DNA from: Polyangiaceae bacterium
GTDB taxonomy: Bacteria; Myxococcota_A; Polyangia; Polyangiales; Polyangiaceae
DNA: 64,000 bases
Reading direction: 5' to 3'
Assembly (NCBI GenBank): GCA_013361525.1
Contig: JABFXY010000029.1
Location: 1 to 64,000 of the forward strand
Shown here: positions 17,642 to 26,786 of the stretch, piece after piece
Numbering within the stretch: the stretch's first letter is position 1
Layout: every line of letters starts with the position of its first letter
Notes under the pieces: generated by a model
What the model was told of the DNA's origin: nothing
Seen by the model: only the letters and a program-made list of their open reading frames with translations
The model's database searches: none
Translations under genes and position numbers: made by a program

Positions 17642-19651
17642 CTATTTGCCGTTCGCCGCTTCTTTGAGCTCGAGGTCTCTCACCGAGGGCGGTGGCGTCG
17701 AAATCGGGACACCGACGAGCGCGCGAATCGCAGCATCGAGCTGCCGCGCGTCGAAGGGTTTCGCGACGAACGTCGTGCGCTCGTCGACCGGCGCCCCCTC
17801 GGAGCCATAACCGCTCATCACCACGACGGGGAGCTCGGGGGATCGAGCGCGCAGCCGCGCATGAACCGCGCGCCCGTCGAGGTGGGGCATCGTCAAATCG
17901 AGAAGCACGAGGTCATAAGGCCGCTCGCCCTCTTCGAGGTGCGCGACCGCTTCCGTCCCATCCGCGGCCTCGTCGACGATGTAACCGATTCGCTGGACGA
18001 TGCGCGCGACGGTGCGGCGCACGGTGATATCGTCGTCGACGACGAGCGCGCAACGAACAGGGTGCTGCGCGGCCGGCGGATGCCCGGACACCACTTGCGG
18101 CGGGGGCGCCGTCTCGTGAGAGACCTCCTCCACCGCCATCTCCGGAAGCGGAATGAAGACGGTGAACGTCGTGCCCTGCCCCGGCGCCGTTCGCACGCGC
18201 ATCCCTGCTTCGTGCGCACGCAAGATGCCGAGGATGGCCGACATCCCGAGGCCACGACCCGTCCCTTTCGTCGAGAAGAACGGCTCGAACATGTGGCTAC
18301 GCGTCTCGTCCGTCATGCCCTTGCCGGTGTCTTCGACCTCGACGACGACATAACGGCCCGGCGGTCGCACGGGCTCGCCGGCGGCAACACCGGCGATCGG
18401 CTCCGTTATTTGCTCGATTCGGGTTCGCACGAAGATCGAGCCATCCTTCTCACCAATCGCGTCGATTGCATTGGTGAGAAGGTTCATCACGACCTGTTGA
18501 ATCTGCGCGGTGTCGGCGACGACGGTCGGTAGCGTCTCTTCGAAGCTCGTCTCGATGTGGACATTGGGCGGGACGGCGGCGCCGAGCAGCCTAGCGAGAT
18601 CCTGAACCAGCGCGCTCAAGTGCACGGGCGCGATGACGAACCTCCCGCGCCCGCTGTACGCGAGGAGGCGCGAGGTGAGCTCCGACGCGTGCGCCACGGT
18701 ACCGTCGAGGTCTTCGAGCGGCCCCGTCGCGGCCGGTGCGACACCGAACCGTCGAATCAGCGAGAGGTTCACCTTCATCACGGCGAGGAGGTTGTTGAAG
18801 TCGTGGGCAATTCCGCCGGCGAGGAGGCCGAGGCTCTCCGTCCGCTGGCGCGCGGCGAGCGCGGCCTGGGCTTCGCGCCGCTCCGTCACGTCGGTATTCG
18901 ATGCGACGAGCCGCGTCGCTTCACCGGCTTCGTCGCGCACCGCGGCCGCTCGAAATGAAATCGTCCGATAGTGGCCATCTTTCGCGCGCTGGCGAAACTC
19001 GAACACGTGGGGGGCGGAAGCATCCGCCAGGATCCCCTCGACGCCTTTGACCGCCTCGTCGCGATCGTCCGGATGAATGAGCTTTTTCCAGGCTTCGAAT
19101 TCGAGGGTGGGCAGCTCCTCCGCCGAATAGCCGAACGTCTCTGCATAACGTGGGGACACCCAGGCGATACCGCTCTTCGTATCGATATCGAGGATGCCGT
19201 CGCGGTTCGCTCGGAGCGCGAGCTGCCACCGCTCTTCCTTGATGGCCGTCTCCGAAAGCGATGCTTCGAGCTTCTCGACGAGACGCGCGCGCTCCTCGTT
19301 GCGGTTGCGACGCTCCCTCAGCTCCGCCGGCAGCCACCGCCGGACGACGATCGCGAGGACGGCAATGGCGACCCCCGTATTGAGGAGCTTGGGCACCACG
19401 AGCACCTCGGGCCGCGACAGGACCTTCGACGCCCCTGTGAACGCGATTCCGTAGTTGCCGGTCCAAACGATCCCGAAGAACAGGTTCTTGAGCGCGCTTC
19501 GGAAGGCATCGAGGGCGAGGACGGCGGCGAGGGTGGAGACGAGCGGATCCGCCGATCGCGCCATCTTCCGAAAGCGCAGATACAGAACCAGGATCGTCAT
19601 CCACAACAGGGAGACGAGCACATAGTTCGCGACGGTCAGGTAGCGCGCCAC
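17642..19651 (-). CDS. Hybrid sensor histidine kinase (membrane, PAS, HisKA, HATPase, REC)
   Basis: A 669-residue signalling protein. Two or three hydrophobic segments lie within residues 5-100. A PAS domain spans about 140-260 (DGILDIDTKSGIAWVSPRYA), ending in the PAC motif SNTDVTERREAQ. The phospho-accepting His is H283 in GGIAHDFNN, the ATP-binding N-box is MNLLTNAIDAIG near 390, and G-boxes are DTGKGM and GTGRGLGMSAI. A C-terminal receiver domain has the phospho-acceptor Asp at about D585 in LVLLDLTMP and the switch Lys in FVAKPFD. The phosphorelay target is unknown. No response regulator is adjacent, and its signal cannot be inferred from its position after the urate operon. Confidence 0.92.
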   Translation of the reverse strand: MARYLTVANYVLVSLLWMTILVLYLRFRKMARSADPLVSTLAAVLALDAFRSALKNLFFGIVWTGNYGIAFTGASKVLSRPEVLVVPKLLNTGVAIAVLAIVVRRWLPAELRERRNRNEERARLVEKLEASLSETAIKEERWQLALRANRDGILDIDTKSGIAWVSPRYAETFGYSAEELPTLEFEAWKKLIHPDDRDEAVKGVEGILADASAPHVFEFRQRAKDGHYRTISFRAAAVRDEAGEATRLVASNTDVTERREAQAALAARQRTESLGLLAGGIAHDFNNLLAVMKVNLSLIRRFGVAPAATGPLEDLDGTVAHASELTSRLLAYSGRGRFVIAPVHLSALVQDLARLLGAAVPPNVHIETSFEETLPTVVADTAQIQQVVMNLLTNAIDAIGEKDGSIFVRTRIEQITEPIAGVAAGEPVRPPGRYVVVEVEDTGKGMTDETRSHMFEPFFSTKGTGRGLGMSAILGILRAHEAGMRVRTAPGQGTTFTVFIPLPEMAVEEVSHETAPPPQVVSGHPPAAQHPVRCALVVDDDITVRRTVARIVQRIGYIVDEAADGTEAVAHLEEGERPYDLVLLDLTMPHLDGRAVHARLRARSPELPVVVMSGYGSEGAPVDERTTFVAKPFDARQLDAAIRALVGVPISTPPPSVRDLELKEAANGK

Positions 19652-19746
19652 TTACCTCGTTCTATGCCAAGTCGGGCGCCGGGACGAGGCACGGCGGTCG
19701 TCACCGTGATGGCGCGCCGCGGTGCGCTGGGTTTACCCTCCCGAGG

Positions 19747-21711
19747 GTGAAGCGGATTGTATGCGCAGGGGTGGGCGCGACGCTGCTCTTCGCAGCGTCA
19801 TGCGAAGAGAATGATCCGGTCGTGGAGGCGCCGCCGGCGACGATCGCGGTGTACGGCGATCCGCTCGCGACCGAGCTCGTGCCGTTTCCATCCGATCGAT
19901 ACACGGTCGTGGACGCTTCGACACGAACCGGCCGCCGCGTGAAGGTCGATCCAGAGACGACCGCCGATCGCTTCATCGCCGGTTACCCGCTCGTGTCCCA
20001 ACGACTCGGCGAGATGGATGGTTTCTCCACGGCGGGCGGGATCATGATCGGGTTCGACGCGCCGATCGACGGCTCGTCGTTCACGGGGCCACAGGGAGGG
20101 ACGGATGCGACGGCGGTGGACCCAGGGCGCTTTACGATGCCCGATGCGCCGCTCGTCCTCGTCGACGTCGACCCCAGCTCGCCGGAGCGAGGCAAGGCGT
20201 TCGGGCTCGTACCGCGGTATTTCGAGCAGGCCAAAGACGACTACTACCCTATCGACGAGTTCACCATCGTCGCGCGCCCGTCGGAGCCGCTCGAGCCGGG
20301 TCGGCGTTATCTTTTTGCAGCGACCACCCGCATCCTCGACAAGAGCGGCGAGCCGATCGGCGCGAGCGAGGAAATGCGTGCGCTGATCGATGACGATGCC
20401 GGCGACGAATACGGTGAGGAGCTGCGCGAAGGGCTAGCCGTCCTCGAAGAAACGCTCGGGATTCAGAAAGAAGAAATCGCGGTCGCGTCCGTGTTCACTA
20501 CGGCATCGATGCGAGACGTCATGATTGGCCTCGCCGAGCGGGCTCGCTCTTCGCCGCCGCCCGCCCTCGTCGACCCGTGGGAGGTGCAACAGGCCTCGGA
20601 GTCCGACGATCGAATCCGATTTCGCGCCACGTTCGAGTCACCCGAATATCGACGCACCGACGAAGATTGGACGTTCGAGATCGGCGAGGACGGCGCCCCT
20701 ATCGCCCAGAAGAACGTCCCGCTCGAGATCTACCTCACATTCAGCGACGCAATGGCGAGCGGGCCGAGGCCTGTGGTGATTTACCAACACGGGCTCGGCG
20801 GCGACAAAGACGGTTGTTGGGGGACCGCGGAGCGCCTGGCCGAATTGGGCATTGCGGTCGTGGCGATCGATTCGCCGGAGCACGGCAGCCGCGGCGGTGC
20901 GGACGGGCTGCTCCCGAGCGTCCTCGCCTTCTTCGGGATCGACGACGACACCGGCACGTTCGACATCGCGCGTGCACGCGACAACTTCCGGCAAATGGCG
21001 TCCGACCAGCTCGAAATGGTTCGCTTCGTCGACTCCCTGTCCGAGCTCGATCTGTTGCCCGCGGGTGCCCCCGACGGCGTTCCCGATCTCGACGTATCGC
21101 GAATTCTCTATATCGGCCACTCCTTTGGATCCGTCCAAGGGCCCACGATTTTCGCAATGGCGCCGGAGATCGAGCACGCCGTCTGGAACGTCGGCGGCGA
21201 CAACCTGATGCTCCTCCTCGAGGACTCGTCCGTCTTCTCGATCATGGTCGACTCCATGCGGCCCCCGAATACGGCGGATGGATCGCTGGCGCGGTTCATG
21301 GCCGTCGGACAAGGCATCGTCGACCCCGGCGATCCGGTCAACTACGCACGATTCGCGCTACGGGAGCCCTTCCCCGGCACCGGCGATTCGAAGCCGAGAA
21401 GCGTCCTCTTGCAGGAGGTCGTCGCCGACAACATCGTCCCGAACTCGAGCAGCGACGCGGTCGCCCGAGCAGCGGGGCTTTACGTCATGAATCCCGTCCA
21501 GCCGCCGCTCGGCGTCGAAATCGTCGAGAGCCCCGCCAAAGCCAATACCCCCGGCGGCGGCACCGGCGTGATGTGCCAATTCACCACGATGAACGGCGGC
21601 GAGCCCGCCACCCACGGCGAGCTGCTCTTCTCCGAAGAAGCGCGCGCCCAATACGTGGAGTTCTTCCGCTCCGCGCTCGAGGACGGCGTGGGCACTGTCC
21701 ATTCCCCGTGA
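19747..21711 (+). CDS. Alpha/beta-hydrolase lipoprotein
   Basis: A 654-residue exported protein starting with GTG. The signal peptide ends in the lipobox LFAASCEE. A beta-rich N-terminal region of about 320 residues precedes a catalytic alpha/beta-hydrolase fold. That fold shows the oxyanion strand VVIYQHGLGGDKDG, a following GIAVVAIDSPEHGSRGG and the nucleophile elbow LYIGHSFGSVQG (GxSxG). The catalytic His is probably in the C-terminal GEPATHGEL region. Substrate unknown; similar large lipoproteins are often annotated as lipases or esterases. The gene converges on the DUF6986 gene across an inverted-repeat junction. Confidence 0.8.
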   Translation: MKRIVCAGVGATLLFAASCEENDPVVEAPPATIAVYGDPLATELVPFPSDRYTVVDASTRTGRRVKVDPETTADRFIAGYPLVSQRLGEMDGFSTAGGIMIGFDAPIDGSSFTGPQGGTDATAVDPGRFTMPDAPLVLVDVDPSSPERGKAFGLVPRYFEQAKDDYYPIDEFTIVARPSEPLEPGRRYLFAATTRILDKSGEPIGASEEMRALIDDDAGDEYGEELREGLAVLEETLGIQKEEIAVASVFTTASMRDVMIGLAERARSSPPPALVDPWEVQQASESDDRIRFRATFESPEYRRTDEDWTFEIGEDGAPIAQKNVPLEIYLTFSDAMASGPRPVVIYQHGLGGDKDGCWGTAERLAELGIAVVAIDSPEHGSRGGADGLLPSVLAFFGIDDDTGTFDIARARDNFRQMASDQLEMVRFVDSLSELDLLPAGAPDGVPDLDVSRILYIGHSFGSVQGPTIFAMAPEIEHAVWNVGGDNLMLLLEDSSVFSIMVDSMRPPNTADGSLARFMAVGQGIVDPGDPVNYARFALREPFPGTGDSKPRSVLLQEVVADNIVPNSSSDAVARAAGLYVMNPVQPPLGVEIVESPAKANTPGGGTGVMCQFTTMNGGEPATHGELLFSEEARAQYVEFFRSALEDGVGTVHSP

Positions 21712-21833
21712 CGAGACGAACCGCAAAGACGCGAAGTGGAGAGAGCGCGCGCAAAGGAGAAGAGAATGAAAAACCTCTTCTTTGCGTCCTTCTTCTGCCC
21801 TTTGCGCCTTTGTGGTTCTGCTGGGGCCAGGAT
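21712..21833. repeat. Intergenic inverted repeat filling a convergent junction (copy 2)
   Basis: The junction contains nested inverted repeats. gaaccgcaaagacgc near the left end pairs with gcgcctttgtggttc near the right end, and gcgcaaaggagaagag pairs with ctcttctttgcgtcc inside. The layout, Glu/Lys-like purine strand followed by its complement and the exact fit between two convergent stops, matches the elements at 4397-4478 and 29996-30190, although the core wording differs (gcaaaggc rather than gccaaggc). A terminator role for both genes is plausible. Confidence 0.65.
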
Positions 21834-23279
21834 TCAGGCCTTGCGGCGCAGCTCGAGGATTTTCGCGAAGCTTCGGAGCTGCACTTCTTCCAGCGTGAGG
21901 CCGGTTCGGCGCAACGCTTCTTCTTCCGAAACGGCGCCGCAGTTGATGGCTCGGAGGAAGTAGTTCAAGAGGCCCTGACCTGTCGCGGCGTCGTCGAACA
22001 CATCGCCGAGCAGCGTCGCTTGTGCGGCCTTCGCGACGAAGTTCTTCAATCGATCCGCGGCGGCGTCGAAGCCTCGTAGGAAGAAGGTGTAGATCGATGC
22101 GTAGCGGACGGGCAGCTGGCCGGGGTGCAAATCCCAACCCTGATAAAAGCCCCGCATCAGCGAGTCTTGCACGTGGTCGTATTGCAGCTTCCACGCGGCG
22201 TGCACGCTCTGCCGGTTCTCCACCTGCTCGGCGAGCGTGAGGGCCTTGTCGCCCTCCTGGCGGTGAACGGGGACAGGCATGACGTTCGTCGCGCCGTCGG
22301 AGAGGAAGATGCCGGTCCGCGCGAACGACACCTGCATTGCGTGGCGCGCGAAGCTGCACGCCGGGTGCGTCATGGTCTGCCAGGCGGCGGTGATGTTGCA
22401 GCCAGCGGTGTAGTCGTACGTTCCGAAATGGGCGCCGATGATGCGACCGCGACCCGCGCGCAACAAGAGCGGCAGATTGATGTTGCCGCTCTCGTCGATG
22501 ATCGATTGCGTCATCTCGACCATGATCTCCATCTTGAGCGCACCGGAGGGCAGCCCCAGGCCGCGCTCGAGGAGCTCGAACACCTCGACCGTGGCGGCGA
22601 CGTGCTCGGGGATCGTGACCTTCGGAATGGTGACGACGAAGTTCGGCGGGAGCTTGCCGCCGGTTGCTTGGACGAGGCTCGTGACGAAGAGGTCGAGCGT
22701 CCGCAGGGCACGAATGCGCGTCTCTTCGGCAAGCGATTTGATGCGAATGCCGATGAAAGGCGGCAACGTGCCTTCGGAGAGGCCTTTTGCGACCTCGTGC
22801 GCGTCGCGCACCGCCGTCTCGTCTTCTTCGGCGTCGGGTCGCGTGCCGAAGCCGTCCTCGAAGTCGATGCGGAAGTCCTCGACGGCCTCCCGCTCGAGCT
22901 TCGCAATCACGCGACCGTGAATGGTGTGCGCGAGCCACGCCTGCGGATGGGCGGCGCGTACGAGGTCCGGGTCGCGGGCGAGCGCCCTCTGCAAATCGGC
23001 AATCGCATCGATCTCGGTCGGTAGCGACGCCGACCCCGGGAGGCCGAGGGCACGCGCGAACGTGACGAAGTCCGGCGCGTGATCGGCCATCGCTCGAAGC
23101 GCGCCCGTTCCGAGCTTCTTCGCGGCGTCGTGGCGGAAGAGCTGTGCTCCGCCATAGACCGTATGCACGGGCTGGCGCCCTTCGGGCTCACCGGGATAGG
23201 CGGTCGCGTAACGTTGGTTCGCCTCGCGGAGGCGCGACTCGATGGTGCGCGTAGCGTCGGCAGTCAGTGTGGTCTTCAT
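21834..23279 (-). CDS. DUF6986 aldolase/citrate lyase-like protein
   Basis: A 481-residue TIM-barrel enzyme of the HpcH/HpaI aldolase - citrate lyase - malate synthase superfamily. The recognisable DUF6986 features are GRQPVHTVYGGAQLF near the start, EDFRIDFEDGFGTRPDAEED (acidic metal site), VTIPKVT, MTQSII, HFGTYDYTAGCNI and GFYQGWDLHPGQLPVRYA. The reaction is not established. From memory, actinobacterial relatives are often encoded near allantoinase, allantoicase and malate synthase genes, which fits its position near the urate operon. A role in using glyoxylate from ureidoglycolate is my inference. The ATG at 23279 is eight bases after the stop of the upstream gene. Confidence 0.8.
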   Translation of the reverse strand: MKTTLTADATRTIESRLREANQRYATAYPGEPEGRQPVHTVYGGAQLFRHDAAKKLGTGALRAMADHAPDFVTFARALGLPGSASLPTEIDAIADLQRALARDPDLVRAAHPQAWLAHTIHGRVIAKLEREAVEDFRIDFEDGFGTRPDAEEDETAVRDAHEVAKGLSEGTLPPFIGIRIKSLAEETRIRALRTLDLFVTSLVQATGGKLPPNFVVTIPKVTIPEHVAATVEVFELLERGLGLPSGALKMEIMVEMTQSIIDESGNINLPLLLRAGRGRIIGAHFGTYDYTAGCNITAAWQTMTHPACSFARHAMQVSFARTGIFLSDGATNVMPVPVHRQEGDKALTLAEQVENRQSVHAAWKLQYDHVQDSLMRGFYQGWDLHPGQLPVRYASIYTFFLRGFDAAADRLKNFVAKAAQATLLGDVFDDAATGQGLLNYFLRAINCGAVSEEEALRRTGLTLEEVQLRSFAKILELRRKA

Positions 23280-23286
23280 CGAAAGC

Positions 23287-23898
23287 TCACTGGATCTCGC
23301 ATTTCTCCATTTGCGGTTGCCCGAGCATCTCGCCGTCGCCCAAACAAGCCAGGGTGATCTTGTCGCCCTTGTTGAGGTCGGCCGCCTTCTTCTTCGAGAC
23401 ACCGCGGCACGCGACCGATTCGAACAGCTCGCCCGAGCCGATACGAATGACGGGCTCGTTGCTGAAGTCGGAGTCGATGCTCTCGATGGTCCCGGAGATC
23501 TCGAGCTTCTTTCCTTTGTATTTCTCGTCGGCGGCGATCTCGTTCTTCTTGTAGGCGTCGATCAGCTCTTTGGCGGTGACCTCGGTCGCGCTGCCCTCCA
23601 TCGCCTTCTCTTCCGGCGTCTTCTGGCTTCCCGCGACGACGAGGAGCGCCACGCAGCCACCGAAGAGGCAGAGCACGACGATGCCGATGATGAGCAGCGG
23701 GCTCATCCCCTTCTTCTTCGGAGGCGGACCGTAGCCGGGCGGACCATAGCCCGGGGGACCATAACCCGGCGGGCCGCCGTAACCCGGCGGCGGACCATAA
23801 CCACCAGGTCCGGGAGGTGGACCATAACCGCCGGGACCAGGGGGCGGACCCTGCGGGGGATAACCAGGAGGAGGACCGTATCCGGGCGGCTGCTGCAT
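23287..23898 (-). CDS. Pro/Gly/Tyr-rich membrane protein with OB-fold (tRNA_anti-like) domain
   Basis: A 203-residue protein. Residues 1-60 are a low-complexity PPGYGPP repeat, then KKKG precedes one transmembrane helix (PLLIIGIVVLCLFGGCVALLVV). The C-terminal 110 residues (TEVTAKELIDAYKKNEIAA, YKGKKLEISGTIESI, CLGDGEMLG) resemble the tRNA_anti-like OB-fold domain found on many secreted or membrane proteins. The orientation is probably Pro/Gly-rich tail inside and OB domain outside. Ligand and role are unknown. It lies eight bases upstream of the DUF6986 gene, so the two are likely in one transcript, though a functional link is not evident. Confidence 0.75.
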   Translation of the reverse strand: MQQPPGYGPPPGYPPQGPPPGPGGYGPPPGPGGYGPPPGYGGPPGYGPPGYGPPGYGPPPKKKGMSPLLIIGIVVLCLFGGCVALLVVAGSQKTPEEKAMEGSATEVTAKELIDAYKKNEIAADEKYKGKKLEISGTIESIDSDFSNEPVIRIGSGELFESVACRGVSKKKAADLNKGDKITLACLGDGEMLGQPQMEKCEIQ

Positions 23899-23998
23899 GG
23901 CTCAACGACTCCCTTTCCCCGCCGTCGATTGCGAGGACACGTACATGTTCACGAGCGAGCTCGCGAACGATCTCGAGACAAGATGATCGATAGGACGA

Positions 23999-25516
23999 TT
24001 AGGCTTTGATTCGTAGGGCGCCGAGGCGCTCACCCCAGGCGAGGACGCGCTTGGTGATGCCGATCGAATCGGAGCGGCGATCGAGGTGTTTGGGGATGAG
24101 CCCGCTCTCCGCGATGGCCCAGAGCTCCGGGTGGTAGTTGCGCGCCGGCCGCGCGAGCACGGCGCTCATCGAGATTTCGAGCGGCGGCAAGCGAACCGGC
24201 GCCTGGGGCGACTTCAAATACTCGGGCTGAATGCAGCTCGAGAGGTCTTTGGCGGCCGTCACGCGCTGGTTCAAATGCGGCAGTCCGAACTTGGTGCAGA
24301 GGGTCTTGATGACCGAGACGTGCTCGAACACCGTGTCGACGGCGCAGCCCTTGCGCACGTACGGCCCGATGACCAACGAGGGGACGCGGAACCCCAGCTG
24401 AATGAAGTCCGCGTTGTCGTCGGTGGTGATGGGCGGCGGGACGTGATCGTAGAAACCGCCGTGCTCGTCATACGTAATGATGAAGAGACAATTCCCCCAT
24501 TGAGGGCTCTGCGCGAGGGCTTGGTAGACCGACGCGATCAGCGCCTGACCGAGCTGGACGTCGTGGTCTGGGTGGTCGTCATTGGCCCCCGAGCCGAAGA
24601 ACTGCGGATCGATGAGCGAGAATTGCGGAAGGGTGCCGGCGGCCGCCGCCTCGAAGAAGGACTCGATGCCACTCGTTCCGCCGAACTTGAAATAGGCGCC
24701 GTTGCACCACGCAAGATCGTGGTAGTAGTTTTGATTGGTAATCCCGGCGTCGTCGAGCTGGGCGAAGATGTTGTCGAATCCGCCGAAGATCGGCGTGTTG
24801 TTCGTCTTCCCCTCCGACGACGCGCCGTGCATGTAAAAGCGGTTCGGCCACGTGGGGCCCATCACGCTCGCGTACCATTGGTTGCAGATCGCCGAGGCGT
24901 CGGCGAGCGCGTATGTAATGGGGAGTTGCTCCCGGACGTGATACCCCATCACGTCGTTTTGGTTGTCGCCTTCGTGGGCGATCACGAATCCGTCGTTGGC
25001 GCCGTCGTTGTATTGCTCGTGCGCAGCATCCCATTCGTGGGGCGGATCGGCGACGGTGAAATCGGTCAGGTTGAACACACCGACCGAGCTGCCGTCGGGG
25101 GCGGGGTTCGACTCGGTGCCGTCGAGCCCGTCGATATCCATTCGACCTTCGACGAGCTTCAATGCGCCGAGGTAATGGTCGAAGGAGCGATTTTCCATCA
25201 TGAGGACGACAATGGTCTGAATGGGGGCGAGCAGCTCTTCCGGGCTGAGGCCGCCGTCCTCGGTGCAGAGGTCGCCGGGCGAGCCGCCTTCACCACCCTG
25301 CCCGGACCCTCCGGTGTTGCCGCCGCCCATGGCGCCCTCGCCGCCCTGCCCGTTCGGCGAGCCGCCGGAGCCGCCTGTGCCGGGTGCGCCGCCGTTCGGC
25401 GCATCGCCGCCTTGCGCAGAGCCGCCTCCACCCGTGGGGTCGGTATCGTCCGAACATCCGAGAACCGCCGATCCGGCCACCCCGAGCGTCGCTTGCACGA
25501 CCGTGCGTCGTTTCAT
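23999..25516 (-). CDS. Secreted phosphoesterase (phospholipase C / acid phosphatase family)
   Basis: A 505-residue exported enzyme. The N-terminus has a twin-arginine-like start (MKRRTVVQATLG) and a lipobox (SAVLGCSDD), followed by about 60 residues of GGxGG tether. The catalytic domain starts IQTIVVLMMENRSFDHYLGA, the signature of the PF04185 phosphoesterase family. Further conserved blocks are WPNRFYMHGASSEG, YDEHGGFYDHVPPP and GFRVPSLVIGPYVRKG. The likely substrates are phosphate esters or phospholipids outside the cell. No zinc-dependent PLC features are present, consistent with this family. An 89-base gap separates it from the upstream glycosidase gene. Confidence 0.88.
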   Translation of the reverse strand: MKRRTVVQATLGVAGSAVLGCSDDTDPTGGGGSAQGGDAPNGGAPGTGGSGGSPNGQGGEGAMGGGNTGGSGQGGEGGSPGDLCTEDGGLSPEELLAPIQTIVVLMMENRSFDHYLGALKLVEGRMDIDGLDGTESNPAPDGSSVGVFNLTDFTVADPPHEWDAAHEQYNDGANDGFVIAHEGDNQNDVMGYHVREQLPITYALADASAICNQWYASVMGPTWPNRFYMHGASSEGKTNNTPIFGGFDNIFAQLDDAGITNQNYYHDLAWCNGAYFKFGGTSGIESFFEAAAAGTLPQFSLIDPQFFGSGANDDHPDHDVQLGQALIASVYQALAQSPQWGNCLFIITYDEHGGFYDHVPPPITTDDNADFIQLGFRVPSLVIGPYVRKGCAVDTVFEHVSVIKTLCTKFGLPHLNQRVTAAKDLSSCIQPEYLKSPQAPVRLPPLEISMSAVLARPARNYHPELWAIAESGLIPKHLDRRSDSIGITKRVLAWGERLGALRIKA

Positions 25517-25604
25517 GAGCAGCGATGGTCGTTCGTCGGCGGCGCGCGGACAAGTGCGACCGCACCAATGCCAGCCGGGGTGGCCCCGGCCCGACCGAGG
25601 GCGC

Positions 25605-26783
25605 TCACTCGAAGAGCGGCGGCGACGATTCCCAGCCGTAGCGCCAGGGCGTACGGGCGCGGTGTTTCCCGGCGAAGCCCCCGGTCAGATAGGACCCTTC
25701 GACCTCGAAATGGGCGTTGAACGCGTCACGCAAGACGACCTCGGCGAGCTTGCCGCGCGGGGAGAACCCCCAGGCTGCCTCTTGCGAGACATCGTCCGGA
25801 TCCGCGTAGTAGCGCCAGACGAAGAAGCCGGCGACGGCCTTCGAGCCGAGCAACGGGCCAATCAAAGCCTTGTAGGCGTCCGCCTGCGCAGCCTCGTCGA
25901 CCTTCACGCCTTCGAGGGCCTCCGGCCACTCCCAAGGGCGAATCGCAGGATCCGGACGGGTCGTGTAGCCGATCTCGGTGAGGACGATGGGCTTGCGGAC
26001 CTCGGATGCGAGGCGCGTGAGGCCGTCGGCGACCCGATCGCCGCCTTTGACGAGCTCGTCGAGCTTGGCGCCGTCTTTGTCCGCGAGTGGATAGAAGCCG
26101 TTGATGCCGATGAGGTCCACGGCGTCCCAGACCAGCGTCGCCTCGGCGTCGTCCCAGTTCGCCGAATAGGTGAGCAAGCCGTGATAACGGGCGCGAACAT
26201 CCGCGATGATCGGCTTCATGAGCTCGACGCGCGGCGTGGTGACCCAGCTGCGTAGCTCGACCCCGATGCTGAGGAGCTCGACATTGCCTTCGCGCGCGAC
26301 GTCGGCCCACGCGAGGAGGAAGTCGCGGTACGCGGCGGCCCACGCGACCCAGCCGTCGTCGGTGCCGGGATCGATGAGCGCGCGCCATTCGAGAGACTCG
26401 ACCCAGAGATGGGGGACGAGCATCACGCGGAGACCTCGCTCGTGCGCCTGCTCGATGGCGCGGAGCACGTTTTTTCGGTTTTCCTCGAACGGAGCCTCGA
26501 AGGACATCGAGATCCCTTCGGGCGTGAGATCGCTCACGCGGCCGAACGGCGTGAGACTGACCCACGTCGCGCCGGCGCTCTTCGCTTCGTCGAGCGCGCG
26601 CTCGTACGCGCGCGAGCCATAACCGCGATCGGGATGGCGGACGCTTTCGATGGGTCCGATGGTGATGCCGCGGATCGCGCCGTTTCCGCTCCAAAGCCAA
26701 GCGTCCGCCGAAGGGCGCAGGCCCACCCCCATTGCGGGGAGAGCGCTCAGCATGGAGGCGAGCAGCGCGGCCGAAGCGAGCAT
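25605..26783 (-). CDS. Glycoside hydrolase, GH113-like
   Basis: A 392-residue predicted exported TIM-barrel glycosidase. The N-terminus is a signal peptide (MLASAALLASMLSALPAMG). Typical features follow: WVSLTPFGR, a strand with VMLVPHLWVES, the proposed acid/base Glu in LSIGVELRSW, LIGINGFYPL, the proposed nucleophile Glu in IVLTEIGYTT, and FFVWRYYADPDD. This is the layout of GH113-type beta-mannanase-like proteins. Actual substrate is not known. The start codon lies three bases after the stop of the lytic transglycosylase gene, so the two are co-transcribed, and a shared role in cell-wall or exopolysaccharide turnover is plausible. Confidence 0.78.
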   Translation of the reverse strand: MLASAALLASMLSALPAMGVGLRPSADAWLWSGNGAIRGITIGPIESVRHPDRGYGSRAYERALDEAKSAGATWVSLTPFGRVSDLTPEGISMSFEAPFEENRKNVLRAIEQAHERGLRVMLVPHLWVESLEWRALIDPGTDDGWVAWAAAYRDFLLAWADVAREGNVELLSIGVELRSWVTTPRVELMKPIIADVRARYHGLLTYSANWDDAEATLVWDAVDLIGINGFYPLADKDGAKLDELVKGGDRVADGLTRLASEVRKPIVLTEIGYTTRPDPAIRPWEWPEALEGVKVDEAAQADAYKALIGPLLGSKAVAGFFVWRYYADPDDVSQEAAWGFSPRGKLAEVVLRDAFNAHFEVEGSYLTGGFAGKHRARTPWRYGWESSPPLFE

Positions 26784-26786
26784 CGA

